From the NCBI GenBank assembly GCA_008973525.1, contig WACJ01000074.1, positions 1 to 64,000 on the forward strand: a stretch of 64,000 bases of DNA. The letters run 5' to 3'. The notes beneath the pieces are model-generated. The model saw only the letters and a list, made by a program, of their open reading frames with translations. It ran no database searches and had not been told where the DNA came from. Below, piece by piece: positions 50,180 through 63,086 of the stretch. Source of the stretch: Stenopsyche tienmushanensis. Its lineage: Eukaryota > Arthropoda > Insecta > Trichoptera > Stenopsychidae. The position numbers were made by a program, and so were the translations under genes. Within the stretch, counting starts at the first letter, position 1; each line of letters starts with the position of its first letter.

Positions 50180-50400
50180 AATTTGGAAGATTTATAGGAT
50201 TAATATTTCTGATCGATCATCTCGATCTAGTTTTACCCTTCTGATTTCCCAGATCTATAAAAATAAATACTTGATTGATTGAATGAAGACTTGTACATAT
50301 TTTTGATTGAATAACTCCCATTCAAACAATCTTGTTCCAGGTTAAACACACGTGGAAGGCAATGCGAAACCACCACATTATTACCGACTATGATTGATAA
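50180..50400 (+). repeat. Dispersed repeat Z, copy 1
   Basis: It shares GATCGATCATCTCGATCTAG, TAAATACTTGATTGATTGA and GCGAAACCACCACATTATTA with 54520-54760. Shorter related pieces lie near 57265 and 61550-61620. Confidence 0.5.
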
Positions 50401-51459
50401 TAGTTATGACATCTCTCAAAAGAGTTATTTAAAAACCCATTTATAGCGCGCGCTCGTTCATTATTGATATTTATTTAGGCGTTTTCGTATTATTTTTACG
50501 CGATTTTGTATAATTACGTATGCTCGAATAAGTTTCGCGTGTAAAAATATTTTTCGTGCGACTAGCGCGTTTTAAAAATAGCGTAGGTGTAGATCTTTTC
50601 GCGGCCAATAAATCTGTTCTAAGATTGATTTCTGTTTACGGAGCGATTCTTTCTTGATTTTATTCGCACTTCGGCAATATTTCATGGCCATTTTATGTTG
50701 CATGAATGAAATATGAAAAATCCCGAAGTACTTGAGGCGTTTTATCAAAACGGTTGAGATTTCATTATTATCGTTCGCATTGGGGTTAAAGTGGATGAGT
50801 ACATAAACATCTTTATGCTGCAAGCAAACAAGCGCTCGCCCAATAAACGCAACACAAGCCCGATAAATATTTGTACAGTATTTTAGTGTAATACAAATAT
50901 TTGTACAAAAATCTGTTATATCAAGGCTTCAAATGTCGGAATACCGCCGCTAAGATTGTATAGCCATTGAATCCTCATATTTTTTCAACGAACTCAACGA
51001 AGTGAACGTCCTGGTCGAAGATGCGACAGATTACGACGCTCTCGAAAGTAAGCCAACAATGTAAATTAGAAGAATGTCATGTTTTACTTATGCTTCGCCA
51101 ATTTCGCTTACGTAATTGCCAGTCAGTTGCGCTAAACTCGCCGGGAAGTTGTTACAAGTCGACGAGACACGAGAAAAACTAATCGAGAGACTCGAGGGGC
51201 TTTGTAATTCATTCTGTCACTGCATATAATCGCTTGATGAAGTTAATCGATGTGTATTCGCATCAAAAGATCATTGAAAGTTATTCGCTACCTGTTGACT
51301 AAGCAGACCGATAACCGGTCAAAGCAGGCTCTCAAAATTTATTCCGCTGTCGTATGGAAATTATTGTTTAATTGAGATTTGGAGACCATCTTTGCTTTTG
51401 TAGCATTTAAAGCAGGGGCTTTCAAACTCTTGGAAGTGAAACTGCTTTTTTGCCATATG
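50401..51459. other. Intronic stretch with nothing firmly recognised
   Basis: A short frame before 51051 (LNEVNVLVEDATDYDALES) ends at a GTAAG donor-like site, but lacks an acceptor with matching frame. Probably chance. Confidence 0.4.
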
Positions 51460-51610
51460 CTAATGCAACTTGTTAGCTTAAATATTATGCTGTGTATTGT
51501 GTAATATATAATAATATAGGCAAGCTACTGGTCTAGTGGTTGCTTTATTCTTCTTACTTGCTACACATAAATACACACACGGTAGAGGCGGTGTGATGCA
51601 TGCGTATTAT
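51460..51610 (-). repeat. Dispersed repeat R, inverted diverged copy
   Basis: TGTGTAATATATAATAATAT and GGTGTGATGCATGCGTA correspond, in reverse, to the tail and head of copies at 15245 and 57380. Confidence 0.45.
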
Positions 51611-51667
51611 CCTAGTCGCTGCTGTAGATTCTATGGAATGGAAAATCAGTATGGAAAAATATAGGTA

Positions 51668-52480
51668 CAGTGTACTCTCGATTATCCGGGTGCGGATTAT
51701 CCGTGCTTAAAAAATATTCATAATTATTTTTTTCTTACTAACAATAAAAAATTCAAATATTATTTTGAAATTATGCCCGAAGTAACATTAAAGCATCGAG
51801 TGTTTCGTCATTTAGTCTGGATCTGATTTTGGAAGTCAGGCAACTTGCTGCTGAAAATGCACGCTCAGCTTCCCCACTCGTTGGGGGTATCATCATCAGA
51901 TATTTAAATGCTAGTTCGAGTTGATGACCACGTGAGCCCTCATTTTCATATAACACCATCAATGTGATTAAAAAAAATCATTTATGCTGAGACACGGACT
52001 AAAACTCGCAAAATTCCCGATTTCCCGACAAATTATTTATTTCCGTCGCTGCAGATGTATATTTATATACTATAATACTTTGATGTGATTCGTAATTATA
52101 TTAGGGAGGAATACAAAAATTCTGAACACCGTATCTATTATATTTCATATCTATATTCCCATTATTAGAGTCGAGGTGTAGTAAATACATCACCGGTAGG
52201 GAAAGGTTACTATAACAATTTGAAAAACATACATGTGTATACATGTATGTTTTTCCACATTTCGTCCGGAATGTCTCGATTTAGTAGCCTTCATCGTGTT
52301 GGTGAGTTGTACGATTAAAAATTTCAATCCTGAATTTTTCGGGATTACGTTTATTAATCCCGGGATTCTTAAGTAACTAAAACTGTCCGGGATCCCGGGA
52401 TTGGATTCCCTACACACAACAAAACGAACATAATACTAAAATAATGTGTTACTCGGATAATAAGGCCACTTCTTTACAGT
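51668..52480. mobile_element. Tigger-type element interrupted by a hAT H1 insertion
   Basis: The left end CAGTGTACTCTCGATTATCC follows TA (51666-51667). The opposite end, ACTCGGATAATAAGGCCACT and CTTTACAGT, lies at 52451-52480. The centre is a hAT copy. Confidence 0.6.
51730..52412 (-). mobile_element. hAT family H1 copy with recognisable dimerisation domain
   Basis: The right terminus GGGATTGGATTCCCTA ends at 52412; the left terminus is lost. On the minus strand 51962-51771 encodes the hAT C-terminal dimerisation domain (LELAFKYLMMIPPTSGEAER, then FSAASCLTSKIRSRL). This is the clearest protein evidence for the family assignment. Confidence 0.8.
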
Positions 52481-52525
52481 ACATTATTTATTATACACAG
52501 GCCAAGATTAAAGAAACAAAACTCT

Positions 52526-53223
52526 TTAAGCCTTTCACACTGGAGAACATATACGCTATGCTCAAATGTAAATTCACTTTTCTGTCAGATCCGCCGCAGC
52601 GTGAAACAAGCTGAAAATGAACCAGGTTATAAATGAACCTTAACACTGTTGATAGCACACAATATTCGTTCATTTCTTCTGAGTATTTCTTAATGCATCA
52701 TCTTTCATGGTATCTGCTTTCTGTTGTTCAGCTATTTTTGTTTATCAATGTGTTGCGAAAATTAAAGGACAGGGTTACCGTACAAGCCTGCCAGCTTACT
52801 TCTGAAAGAGTAGATTTTGCAAAGGAGTGGTGATAGTTAGCTAATAACGCCACTCCAGAACGATCAAGTGGGAATAACAAAATTGGTCAACGATAAGAAT
52901 GATGCGAGTATCTTAATTATCAAAACAAACGCCTGCTCTCAAGACAACACAAACGAAAGTCTTCTTTTCTTTGTTGATTATAGTGATTTCAGTTAATTAT
53001 ACTTAAATTTTATGACGATTAAAAGATTCTTTAGAATTCGATTTTTTGTTGAATAGTAAGTATGAACATTTGCGAGTTTCTATTTAAAAAAATCAAAATA
53101 TATTGAGAATGTTGTGACGTGTAGGGGTACCCTTACGGCACGACTTTGCCATCGATGCATGAGTGTATGATGAGACGCAAAACACCCGTCTCTGTCTCAC
53201 GATTTCCAGTCTGATGGGGTTAA
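52526..53223 (+). mobile_element. piggyBac-like family P2, copy 2, both TTAA ends
   Basis: TTAA at 52526-52529 and 53220-53223 bound 698 bp. The left end GCCTTTCACACTGGAG and the right end, read back as CCCCATCAGACTGGA, share TCA.ACTGGA. No transposase frame remains. Confidence 0.75.
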
Positions 53224-53275
53224 AGGGATAAAGATGATTTAACTACCAAATCAAATGCCTGTTATCATATCTTAA

Positions 53276-54519
<1,244 letters not shown>

Positions 54520-54760
54520 TTCGATCGATCGTCTCGATCCAGGTTTACCCTGATTTTCTTGATTTAAAAGAGTAAATACTGAGGCGATTAATAAAGTAGT
54601 ACAAGGACACCCGCGAGTGAATTATGCAACAATTATTAAATTATATTTTAAAATAATGACAATGTCGCTACTCACTCATAGATTGTCTTCTTTCCTTCGT
54701 GAATTATAATGGGAAACCACCACATCCTTTGTCTAGTGGAGATCAGCTTATTTAATTATT
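54520..54760 (+). repeat. Dispersed repeat Z, copy 2
   Basis: CGATCGATCGTCTCGATCCA and GGGAAACCACCACATCCTTT align with the copy at 50180-50400. Confidence 0.5.
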
Positions 54761-54889
54761 ATAAATGCAATATATTAAATACTATTATGATGCATGTTTT
54801 AAAATAATATACAAAGATAGTGCCAAAAGTACCCGACGCAACGTATAGATGGCAATTACTGTTTTAAAAAAATACTATGATAGAATGTG

Positions 54890-55100
54890 TCTAGACGCTA
54901 CCTTGCTTCAATGATCGTACAAATCGTAGAAAATGCCGCAAAAAGCCCCAAAGGAGGACGGAGTAGCCACAAGGTTTGCGTGTCCAATCGGTCCGTTTTT
55001 CGGACCACTGTGTGTGTGGTTGTTTAAATTTTACAATCGGTCGAAAATATTGTTGTCTTTAATTTATTGCCGGCTGAGTCGACCCAATGCTTAAGCATTT
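54890..55100 (+). repeat. Dispersed repeat W, copy 1
   Basis: GTCCAATCGGTCCGTTTTTC, TTTTACAATCGGTCGAAAAT and ATTGTTGTCTTTAATTTATT, then GCCGGCTGAGT, recur at 56600-56880. Class unknown. Confidence 0.6.
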
Positions 55101-55648
55101 TGGCAGAAACGCACACGTATTCGTACAAATTTTATTTTATACAATAAAAATGATTTCTCGAGTAATTAAAAATAATTCTCAAGAATTGAGTATTCTTGAT
55201 TTTGCAAATTTTTTGATAAATTCTCTATTTTATTAAATTAAATTAACCTGGTTATTTTTCCACCAATAATTCTTGAATATCTCGATATTCATAATGTTTA
55301 AGCCTTCCCTCCCCCATAAACTAAGCAAGATCTATTCCCTATTTATTTGTCTCGATTGGATCTCTGGACATATATTTTCTAGCATGCATACAATGTTGAC
55401 AGTTATATTTCCTTGACGGAAGAAGCTATTAAAGTTAATACATTCCAAAATCGTTAAACGTTGCCATGCCTTCATAATTTCGATAGATTTATAAATCCAT
55501 TGCAATGCGAATATTGCGAAATTTAAATGACGTTCTGATTTCCTGTATAATTTCTTGAGTTTTTATTGAACTTCTTTCCATTATACAATTGAAACTTATC
55601 ATAACATGTTTGTGAATTCCAATACGAAAACTCCACGTAGATTCAATG

Positions 55649-55741
55649 TAATTCATTTTTATCTCCGAAGAATCAAGCTCGCAAACCAATTCAAAAGTTT
55701 TCCACTTTGATCCATTTCATTTCCATTTTTGGACGAGATTC
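55649..55741 (+). repeat. Dispersed repeat Y, copy 2
   Basis: TCTCCGAAGAATCAAGCTCG and CATTTTTGGACGAGATTCT align with 36664-36755. Confidence 0.6.
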
Positions 55742-56599
55742 TGGTAAATTTAGAGGGCGAACTCCATTTAAACTTCGGCACTGAGCACAAATTCGTTTGG
55801 AAATTTTATATTTTACCCATGAAGATGGGAACGCTCCAAAAGCAAATAAGATTCATAAGATCGATCGTCGTTTGCTATCGTGCTTGAGTTTAATCGAGTC
55901 TGCGAGAATGAAAAATGGTTCCAGCGTCCAATGCTTGAATATTACATGCCGTGTTATAATCGCACAGAAGAAGATATTCATTGCGATTTGCACGACATGT
56001 TAAATAGGAATTCTATGCACTACATGGTAGCTAATACCTCAATAATCCCACCATATAATTTATGCAGCTGTGACAGATAATCGTTAAGAAGGCATTTAGC
56101 GGAAGGTTTATAGGAATATATACTTCAGGTTCTGTTTACATGGGTAAACAACCGATATTTCACTCTCTTTCGTGTGTAATTCCATCAGTGCCGGATGCCG
56201 TGTATCGCATAAAATATCAAAAATGTTGCTTTGTGTCGTTCCATTGTCGTTCGTACATGTTTTTCCCATTTTAGTGCCCCAAAGAAGAGGTTCCGTGACA
56301 AAGTCACATCGTTCTGGTGATCATAGATACACCAGTAACTCGTGTTTTTAGTATCGCGCACTGCTTTTATTGTGGTGGTTCGTACTCTCGCTTCTTATAC
56401 AATGCGAGGATTTAATGCCATTATGCTTCGTATTTCTTGTGATTAATGACCAAAATAGTTGGTCATATAAGAAAACTCACATAAAGCGTCCATCAGACCA
56501 AGTGTTGCCAATATCTATCCAATTTAGCTATCGAACTGCTGATAGTGGCGCTGATTTATTATATTATTTACAAATTAGTAAGATAGATAAATATATAGT
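55742..56599. other. Intronic stretch with nothing recognised
   Basis: No domain-bearing frame or repeat match. Confidence 0.4.
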
Positions 56600-56880
56600 T
56601 TTTATGGGTGGGGCTTTCATGATTGTACGGATCATAGAAGGTCTGTGGGTCCAACTGGTCCGCTTTTCGGATAGCTGACATAACGAATGAACGCCTCGCG
56701 ATCGAACGCCATACCCGAACATGTCTATACAATGATTACGAACTTTCATTACAAAACGAAGCTATCCGAAGAAGACTGATCGGGTGGGTGGGTTGTTAAA
56801 ATTTTACAATCGGTCGAAAATATTGTTGTCTTTATTTTATTGCGAGCTTATGCCGGCTGAGTAGATCAATATGTCAACTA
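56600..56880 (+). repeat. Dispersed repeat W, copy 2
   Basis: CCAACTGGTCCGCTTTTCGG, TTTTACAATCGGTCGAAAAT and TATTGTTGTCTTTATTTTAT, then GCCGGCTGAGTAG, match copy 1, with an extra insert of about 100 bp between the first two blocks. Confidence 0.6.
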
Positions 56881-57379
56881 AATATTGCAGATCATGCACT
56901 GGCTAAATGTCAATCTTCAGCATTTTCCGAATTTTGCTTGAATGTGAATCTGGAGATATAAATAAAATAACGTATCAAAATAATACGTTATTCTAAATGT
57001 AGAGGACAACTGTATATAAGATGACGCAACATTTTTCCTTCCAAGAATTGCTGATTGTTTGGCTTCGACGGAATCGAAAAGTACTTAGACAATAGTCGCG
57101 ACCGATCGATTGAAACGTCTTCTCTTTGATAGAGGGAAAGATGCTGAACAAACAGAATTCTCGGATGTCCACCCCTTATTAGCATTGCAACCATCACGTT
57201 TAAACGCTTGGATGGATTTGAGTCAACGTCACTCGTATACGAACCGATAAATTAGATTTAAATTTTCGATCGTTCGTCTCGATTGTATTTTAAAATTATG
57301 ATAATTTAGCACCACATGTGGTAAGTCATGGATAAATATCTCATGGACGTTTTTGGAAAAAATCTTACATTATAGACGT

Positions 57380-57510
57380 TACGCGCATGCGCCGCGTCGC
57401 CTCTACTGTGTATGCTATTTTATTATATATTATACAAACACTGCTACATCTTTCAGTATATAAATTAAGCTAAATAATATTTTCCATCAATTATTTTGGT
57501 TTATATCGTG
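57380..57510 (+). repeat. Dispersed repeat R, copy 2
   Basis: GCGCATGCGCCGCGTCGCC, then ATTTTATTATATATTATACA, matches 15245-15372. Confidence 0.55.
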
Positions 57511-59102
57511 TGCTTATTTTATTCGAATAGGGGTTCGTTTCGCAATGCATCGTTTGATTTATTTTGCATTTATAATTAAAGTTGTGATGTATGCCCAGGG
57601 GTAAATGGTTTTTTTTTTACTTCTCATTTTCTATTCGTGCATGGATGAGGACAGACGAACGTGTAATTATTCTTATGGAAAAATTAATATGGTTTTCAAT
57701 AATTAACACTGTGCCTTCCGGCATACATTGTTGTTAACCCTACGATGCTGGACACGATGTAGACAATGTTAATTCGTACAATGGATGCATGTTTTCCAAT
57801 GAATGGTACAAATTTTTCAAGACGAGTTGTATTAACGATCAATTGAGGATGTACCCATATGTAGTACTCCCATAGTGTCCACTTCGTTTGCGGCGTTTTA
57901 TGGGTAATAAATGGGTAAAATACGTAATATCAATGTCTTCTCACGCGCGTTACTTGCGCTTGTTAACAAACTAAACATATACAGATTGTGTATGGGTGCC
58001 TAATTTTTTATCTCGACGTTATGGAAGGGTTGATTGTATACGCTGTGAAACCTATATAAAAATGGTCAGCAATCAGCAAACATTGTGAAAAAATTGGGAT
58101 GTGCAACTGTTTAGATTCGTTGTTTCGCTAGTTGGATACCATAGTGGATTTGCCGGTAGATGTGCCAGCTTTTTTCTAACCGACAATGGTGGTCCTTATA
58201 AGGGACATCTCCTTTTATGGAATCCTGCACCGTCTAACTCTTCTGGTCATCGCAACTCATCAAATTCACCGAGCATCATCACAAGCTGTTCGATTCTCGA
58301 TTGCAATTAAAGTAACGTGACTTTTACGAGGCAGCGACATCACGATCCACCGGCGAAGAATCAGATAATTCCTTGCGGCCTTTTCGAGCGATCATTACGA
58401 GTACCGCTGTTGACCTATGACATAAGTCAACACGATAAAATCAAGCAAAACATTCGCGAACCTTTTGAATTTTGAAAATGATTTATTTGTCGTTCGCCGG
58501 CTTTAATTTTGGTTGCGTGGGCTCTAATCCCAGACGTGGGAATTGCCCACAAACGCCAGGGACTGTTAGTTAATCTGTATTCGCCGAGGGGAGCTTCGCT
58601 CTTTTATTTCGTAAGAATTTAATTTCGCAACAATCCCCTCGCATTAAATCGAATGGACTTCTGTTATGAAAGCTGTATCAGAGGTTTTAATGCGACTAGG
58701 GTAAGCGAAATCTATCGACATTACACTTGGAAATACGGAGCTAATCCAATTATGAGCCCGCCATAAGTTTGTACCGGCTCGGCGAGCCGGTTGCTGTAAT
58801 TAGTTTAGTGTTAGTAGTTCATATCTAAATGAAATTGAGTTGCTGAAAATATAATGTTAATTGTATTTTGATGATTAATTGATGTGTGATTTTTATGAAT
58901 GATCTATAATATCAAATGGCACACGTTTAATGAATCGAGAATTTTATCATAAAAGCATGAGTGAGATTCTAGTAAATTCATCGATATAAAACCAATCATC
59001 CCTTAACTCGTGCTTATTAAGTTTGTTCTGAATTGATTATGACGTATATAAGACGATATTATAGTTTAAGCGCCTAATTATATTTAAACAATTATCAACG
59101 GT
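57511..59102. other. Intronic stretch; one perfect GC palindrome
   Basis: A 19-bp palindrome lies at 58773-58791. Otherwise unassigned. Confidence 0.4.
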
Positions 59103-59315
59103 CAATGAGTAGTGAGCTAATTTAAAACAAACAAACACTATATTTGCTTGCCTGCCACTTATCATTCGTACAAATCCACTTATCTATCAGGACCGTCGCA
59201 GCGTGTATGAAACTTGTATATAAATAAATTAACACTGTCAATAACATACAATATGCGGTCATTCACACTCTTCGTCTCTGTCTGTCTCCGAGCTCAACGT
59301 TGTATATAATTTATA
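59103..59315 (+). mobile_element. piggyBac-like element, truncated on the right
   Basis: The A part is present (GAGTAGTGAGCTAATTTAAA; GACCGTCGCAGCGTGTATGA) and runs into TCTCTGTCTGTCTCCGAGCT. The B terminus is lost. Confidence 0.6.
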
Positions 59316-59328
59316 GTCAACTTGAAAC

Positions 59329-59352
59329 ATATATATATATATATATATATAT
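59329..59352. repeat. (AT)12 microsatellite
   Basis: A perfect AT dinucleotide run. Confidence 0.95.
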
Positions 59353-61927
59353 TAGAACCTCAAAATCAGGGTACATATTTTTTTGAGACGATCAATAAGA
59401 CATGCATGTATGTTGCTGAATCTGCCAAATTTATTGGCGTAGTGAAAATTCGTCTTGGAAATGAATCACCATAACAAGACCCCGATTCTTATATTATTAT
59501 TCTTATCATATCGTCCCTATTCAAGCTTCGACATTTGCAATGAACGCTATTTTTATCCGGGAACTGCTCCATATTTCTTCAGGATAATATTTGTCAGCGT
59601 GGGACGACAGGCTTCAATATAGTCCCTACGTGATATTTCTCCCCCCGCTGCAAGAATACGAAATTTTAGTGCCCTTCTGCTCGCCCCCTAACTTTATTAC
59701 GACTTTTGAGACAAACGGAACTCGTCGATGGCTTTCGTTAGGGGTGGCTCTCTGCCACAATCGAGGGAGATCTTACCCACCCCTCCAATATATATATATC
59801 TTCTCGGACGTTAACGAGAATCACATTCCATGAGTCATCCAGTCGGCAATTAACATGTTTGAAGTTTGCTTCGTTTTGAAGATGGCAGGCGACAAACGAC
59901 CACCTTGGTGGCCTGATGACCCAAATTGAAAATCGTTCAGACGTGGCGAAATTGATACTTCATGAGAAGCCTTAGACTTTGTTGTAATACATCGTGCTGA
60001 GTTTCCATTGAATAGATGTGGAATCTCGGATTACATAGGATTTACTGATCGGGTCGTGTAAAAATAACTTTGGATGAATGAGCTTTGCCGAGGATTAGTT
60101 ACAGATCGGCGGCAATTCTTCAGTATAATATTGTATAACAAGGAGCCAGATATGAATTTAATAGAAGATGAGGTAATACTTGCCGATCCAAAACATTTTA
60201 TATTGCTATTATGTCTTGGTGTTGGAGAGAAAGTTACTTATCGATGAACTATGAATGATTTTTTTAAACTTTCTCCTTTTTTGATCTTCGTAATCTTCAA
60301 CGATGATTATTTAATGTTATCGATTCATTGCTGATCCAAAATCTGTTACAGAAGATCGATGTTATCATTTTTTCCTCGTGTTGCCCTTCAGGAAAATCGG
60401 CCATAAGCTTGCAATGAACTGATTCTTCAATGATATTAAAACAATTTTTTGCTGGATTATTGCCATGTTTACATCATGTAATTCAATTTGTCGCTAGTTG
60501 AGAAACACTATACGCTGTCAGCCGTTGAGCAAAAAATTAATGAAGCACAACGACCATAACGAAAAGCTTACTGGATGTGGTTTGCGTCTTTGGTTTTCTT
60601 GACCGCAGATTCCGACATCATGCAAGCAAGCACTTTCGTCTTCTCTGAATATCTCTCATGACAGGCGTGTCTGAAATTATAAATTTGCTAAACGTAACAT
60701 TTGCTTTAATTAACAAATGCTAAAAAAATAAACGGAAAATTTGCGGACAGATCAAATGGATTGCATCCAATAAAAAATTACACCACAGCTATGGATTGAT
60801 TTTAAATGGCTAAACCTTCTAAGGAAAAGGAGCTTCCGTTCAGATGCAATTAGTCTTTTATAGTCACAACGATCATCATGATGAAATGGCAATTTAATAC
60901 ATCTGTCGACTTAGTTGTCAATAGATGACAGCTTTAAATGGCCTATATGAAAAAGTTACATTTGCAATTAAATGAAACAAGCCCTTGAAGATTTTTTTAG
61001 AAGCATAAATTATACTGTTGTCATAGCTCTGATGTTTAATCTATTTTATAAAATTATTTCTCGATAAAATCACTTTGGATGGTGGTGTTGGCACCGAATG
61101 TATCTTTATAATCTGCTTCCATTTTTATTGAAAGATTGCCTTTGAATTATGATAAGAATACATGTGACAAGCATGATCGTATCTTTTAACATGATCCAAG
61201 GAGGTCCTTACTTTCTCATGGCCAATAGCTGTCTAAAATTATTACTCACAAAATTTAGAATTCATTGTATATAAATCTATAATATATTATACTGTGGATC
61301 TTTCTTATTGGCATAAGAAAGATAAAATTAATCAGTATTCCTATCAAGTCACACTATTACAATCCAACTAGTGATTTGAGTGAAGATATTTTGGACCGAT
61401 CTATTTTAGAATAGTTCTCTGGAAACGTTTATACGCCTTAGATGACTCTAGTGATGTCTCCAGTTGTAATAAACTTGTGACATGAGTGAAGTATTTCAGT
61501 GATGATGCTGTGATATATATTTTTTATTATCACATCTTGAATTCTTATAACAAAAGTTCATGTTCATTTCCAGATCATTTCGATCCAGGATTGCCCCTAT
61601 TTTTTGGATCTTAAAAGGTTGTTAAATTTTCGGCGGTCGAAATGGATGCACGCTATAACGTGCTTCAAACTGAAAAGCACGTGTTATAACGCTATGGAAC
61701 CAGACCAATTTCGACGTTCGTGACTTGGAAGAACTGCCTCCTTCATTGGATCGCAACTTGATGGATATCGTATTTGAATACGTACCATGGTTATTATTCA
61801 ATGTGGTTACAGCAGGTGTAGTGAGAGAGTGCTTAAATCTATTCACACGGCTCGTGCACGTATTGAGTAATATGCCCTGTCACAAACAAGCAGGATAAAT
61901 GTAGTTTCATGTCAATTGTTTAACCAT
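59353..61927. other. Intronic stretch with nothing recognised except a repeat Z scrap
   Basis: A fragment like repeat Z lies near 61550-61620. An imperfect inverted repeat around CACGCTATAACGTGC / GCACGTGTTATAACG lies at 61651-61692. The rest is AT-rich. Confidence 0.4.
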
Positions 61928-63082
61928 TTAACCCTTTGAGTAGTGAGCTAATTTTAAATCATCATAGATGCTATGTTTGTATGTCTGCCACTTATCCGTA
62001 CAAATCCACTTATCTGTCAGGAATAGGGAATCCAATCCCGAGCCAAAATTTCAATCCAGGGATTGCATTAGACGATCCCGGGATCAGTCTTGGGATCCCG
62101 GAGCCGGGATTTTCAATAGTTTAATTGATAAATTTGATCAAAAATTATTAATAAGTCCATTTGTTTAATATAAAAAATAGCGAATAAAAAGGCGAAATAA
62201 TTTTATTTATTTAAGAAAAGATAAAAATATAATTCAAAAAGAGAAATAAAACACTAAAAAATTCAAATATTGTTTTGAAAAAATTCCCGATTTCCCGACA
62301 AATTATTTATTTCCGTCGCTGCAGATGAATACTAATATACTATAATACTTTGATGTGATTCGTAATTATATTACGGAGGAATACAAAATATCTGAACCCC
62401 GTATCTATTATATTTCATATCGATATTCCCATTATTAGAGTTGAGGTGTAGTAAATACATCACCGGTAGGGAAAGGTTAATATAACAATTTGAAAAACAC
62501 ATATGTACTGTATATATGTATACATAGATTAGACAGTTACTGTCCCTAAGCGTCGCCTAAGCTCACCATTTAGTAGTTTCGTCACTGTTTCCAAGCGTCC
62601 AGATTTCAGCGAGAATGTCTCGATTTAGTAGCCTTCAACGTGCTGATGAGGTGTACGATTTCTATTCGATAAAAATTTCAATCCCGAATTTTTCGGGATT
62701 ACGTTTACTAATCCCGGGATTCATGAGTACCTAAAACTGTCCGGGATCCCGAGATTGGATTCCCTAGTCAGGACCGTCTCAGCGTGTATGAAGCTTGTAC
62801 ATAAATAAATAAACACCGTTGATAGCACACAATATTCGGTCGTTTCTTTGCGCAAACATAAACAGTACACATGAAATACACTTTAAATCGATTCATTATA
62901 TCATTCACATATCAGGCGATAAATTTGGGTTAACAATCTATACAATCGTACGATGTTCTCTCCGTCTCTGTCTCCCATTAAAAATGTCCGACCTGTAAGA
63001 TACTCTCTCCGTCTCTGTCTGTCTCCGAACTCAACGTGTGAGAATCACTGGAATTCGGACACAACTGTGTCTCACCTCTTAA
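61928..63082 (+). mobile_element. piggyBac-like element interrupted by a hAT copy
   Basis: TTAA at 61928-61931 is followed by CCCTTTGAGTAGTGAGCTAA. The element runs to CTTATCTGTCAGG, is split by hAT, resumes at CCGTCTCAGCGTGTATGAAG, passes CTCCGTCTCTGTCTGTCTCC, and ends at TTAA 63079-63082. Confidence 0.75.
62024..62766 (-). mobile_element. hAT family H1 element nested in the piggyBac-like element
   Basis: TAGGGAATCCAATCCCG and the opposite end GAGATTGGATTCCCTA bound 743 bp. The flanks GTCAGGAA (62016-62023) and GTCAGGAC (62767-62774) match at seven of eight bases, consistent with a hAT target duplication. Confidence 0.85.
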
Positions 63083-63086
63083 TTAA

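Noticed and set aside
51000..51060. Exon-like frame LNEVNVLVEDATDYDALES before a GTAAG
   Set aside because: No acceptor or continuation in a compatible frame; no family recognised.
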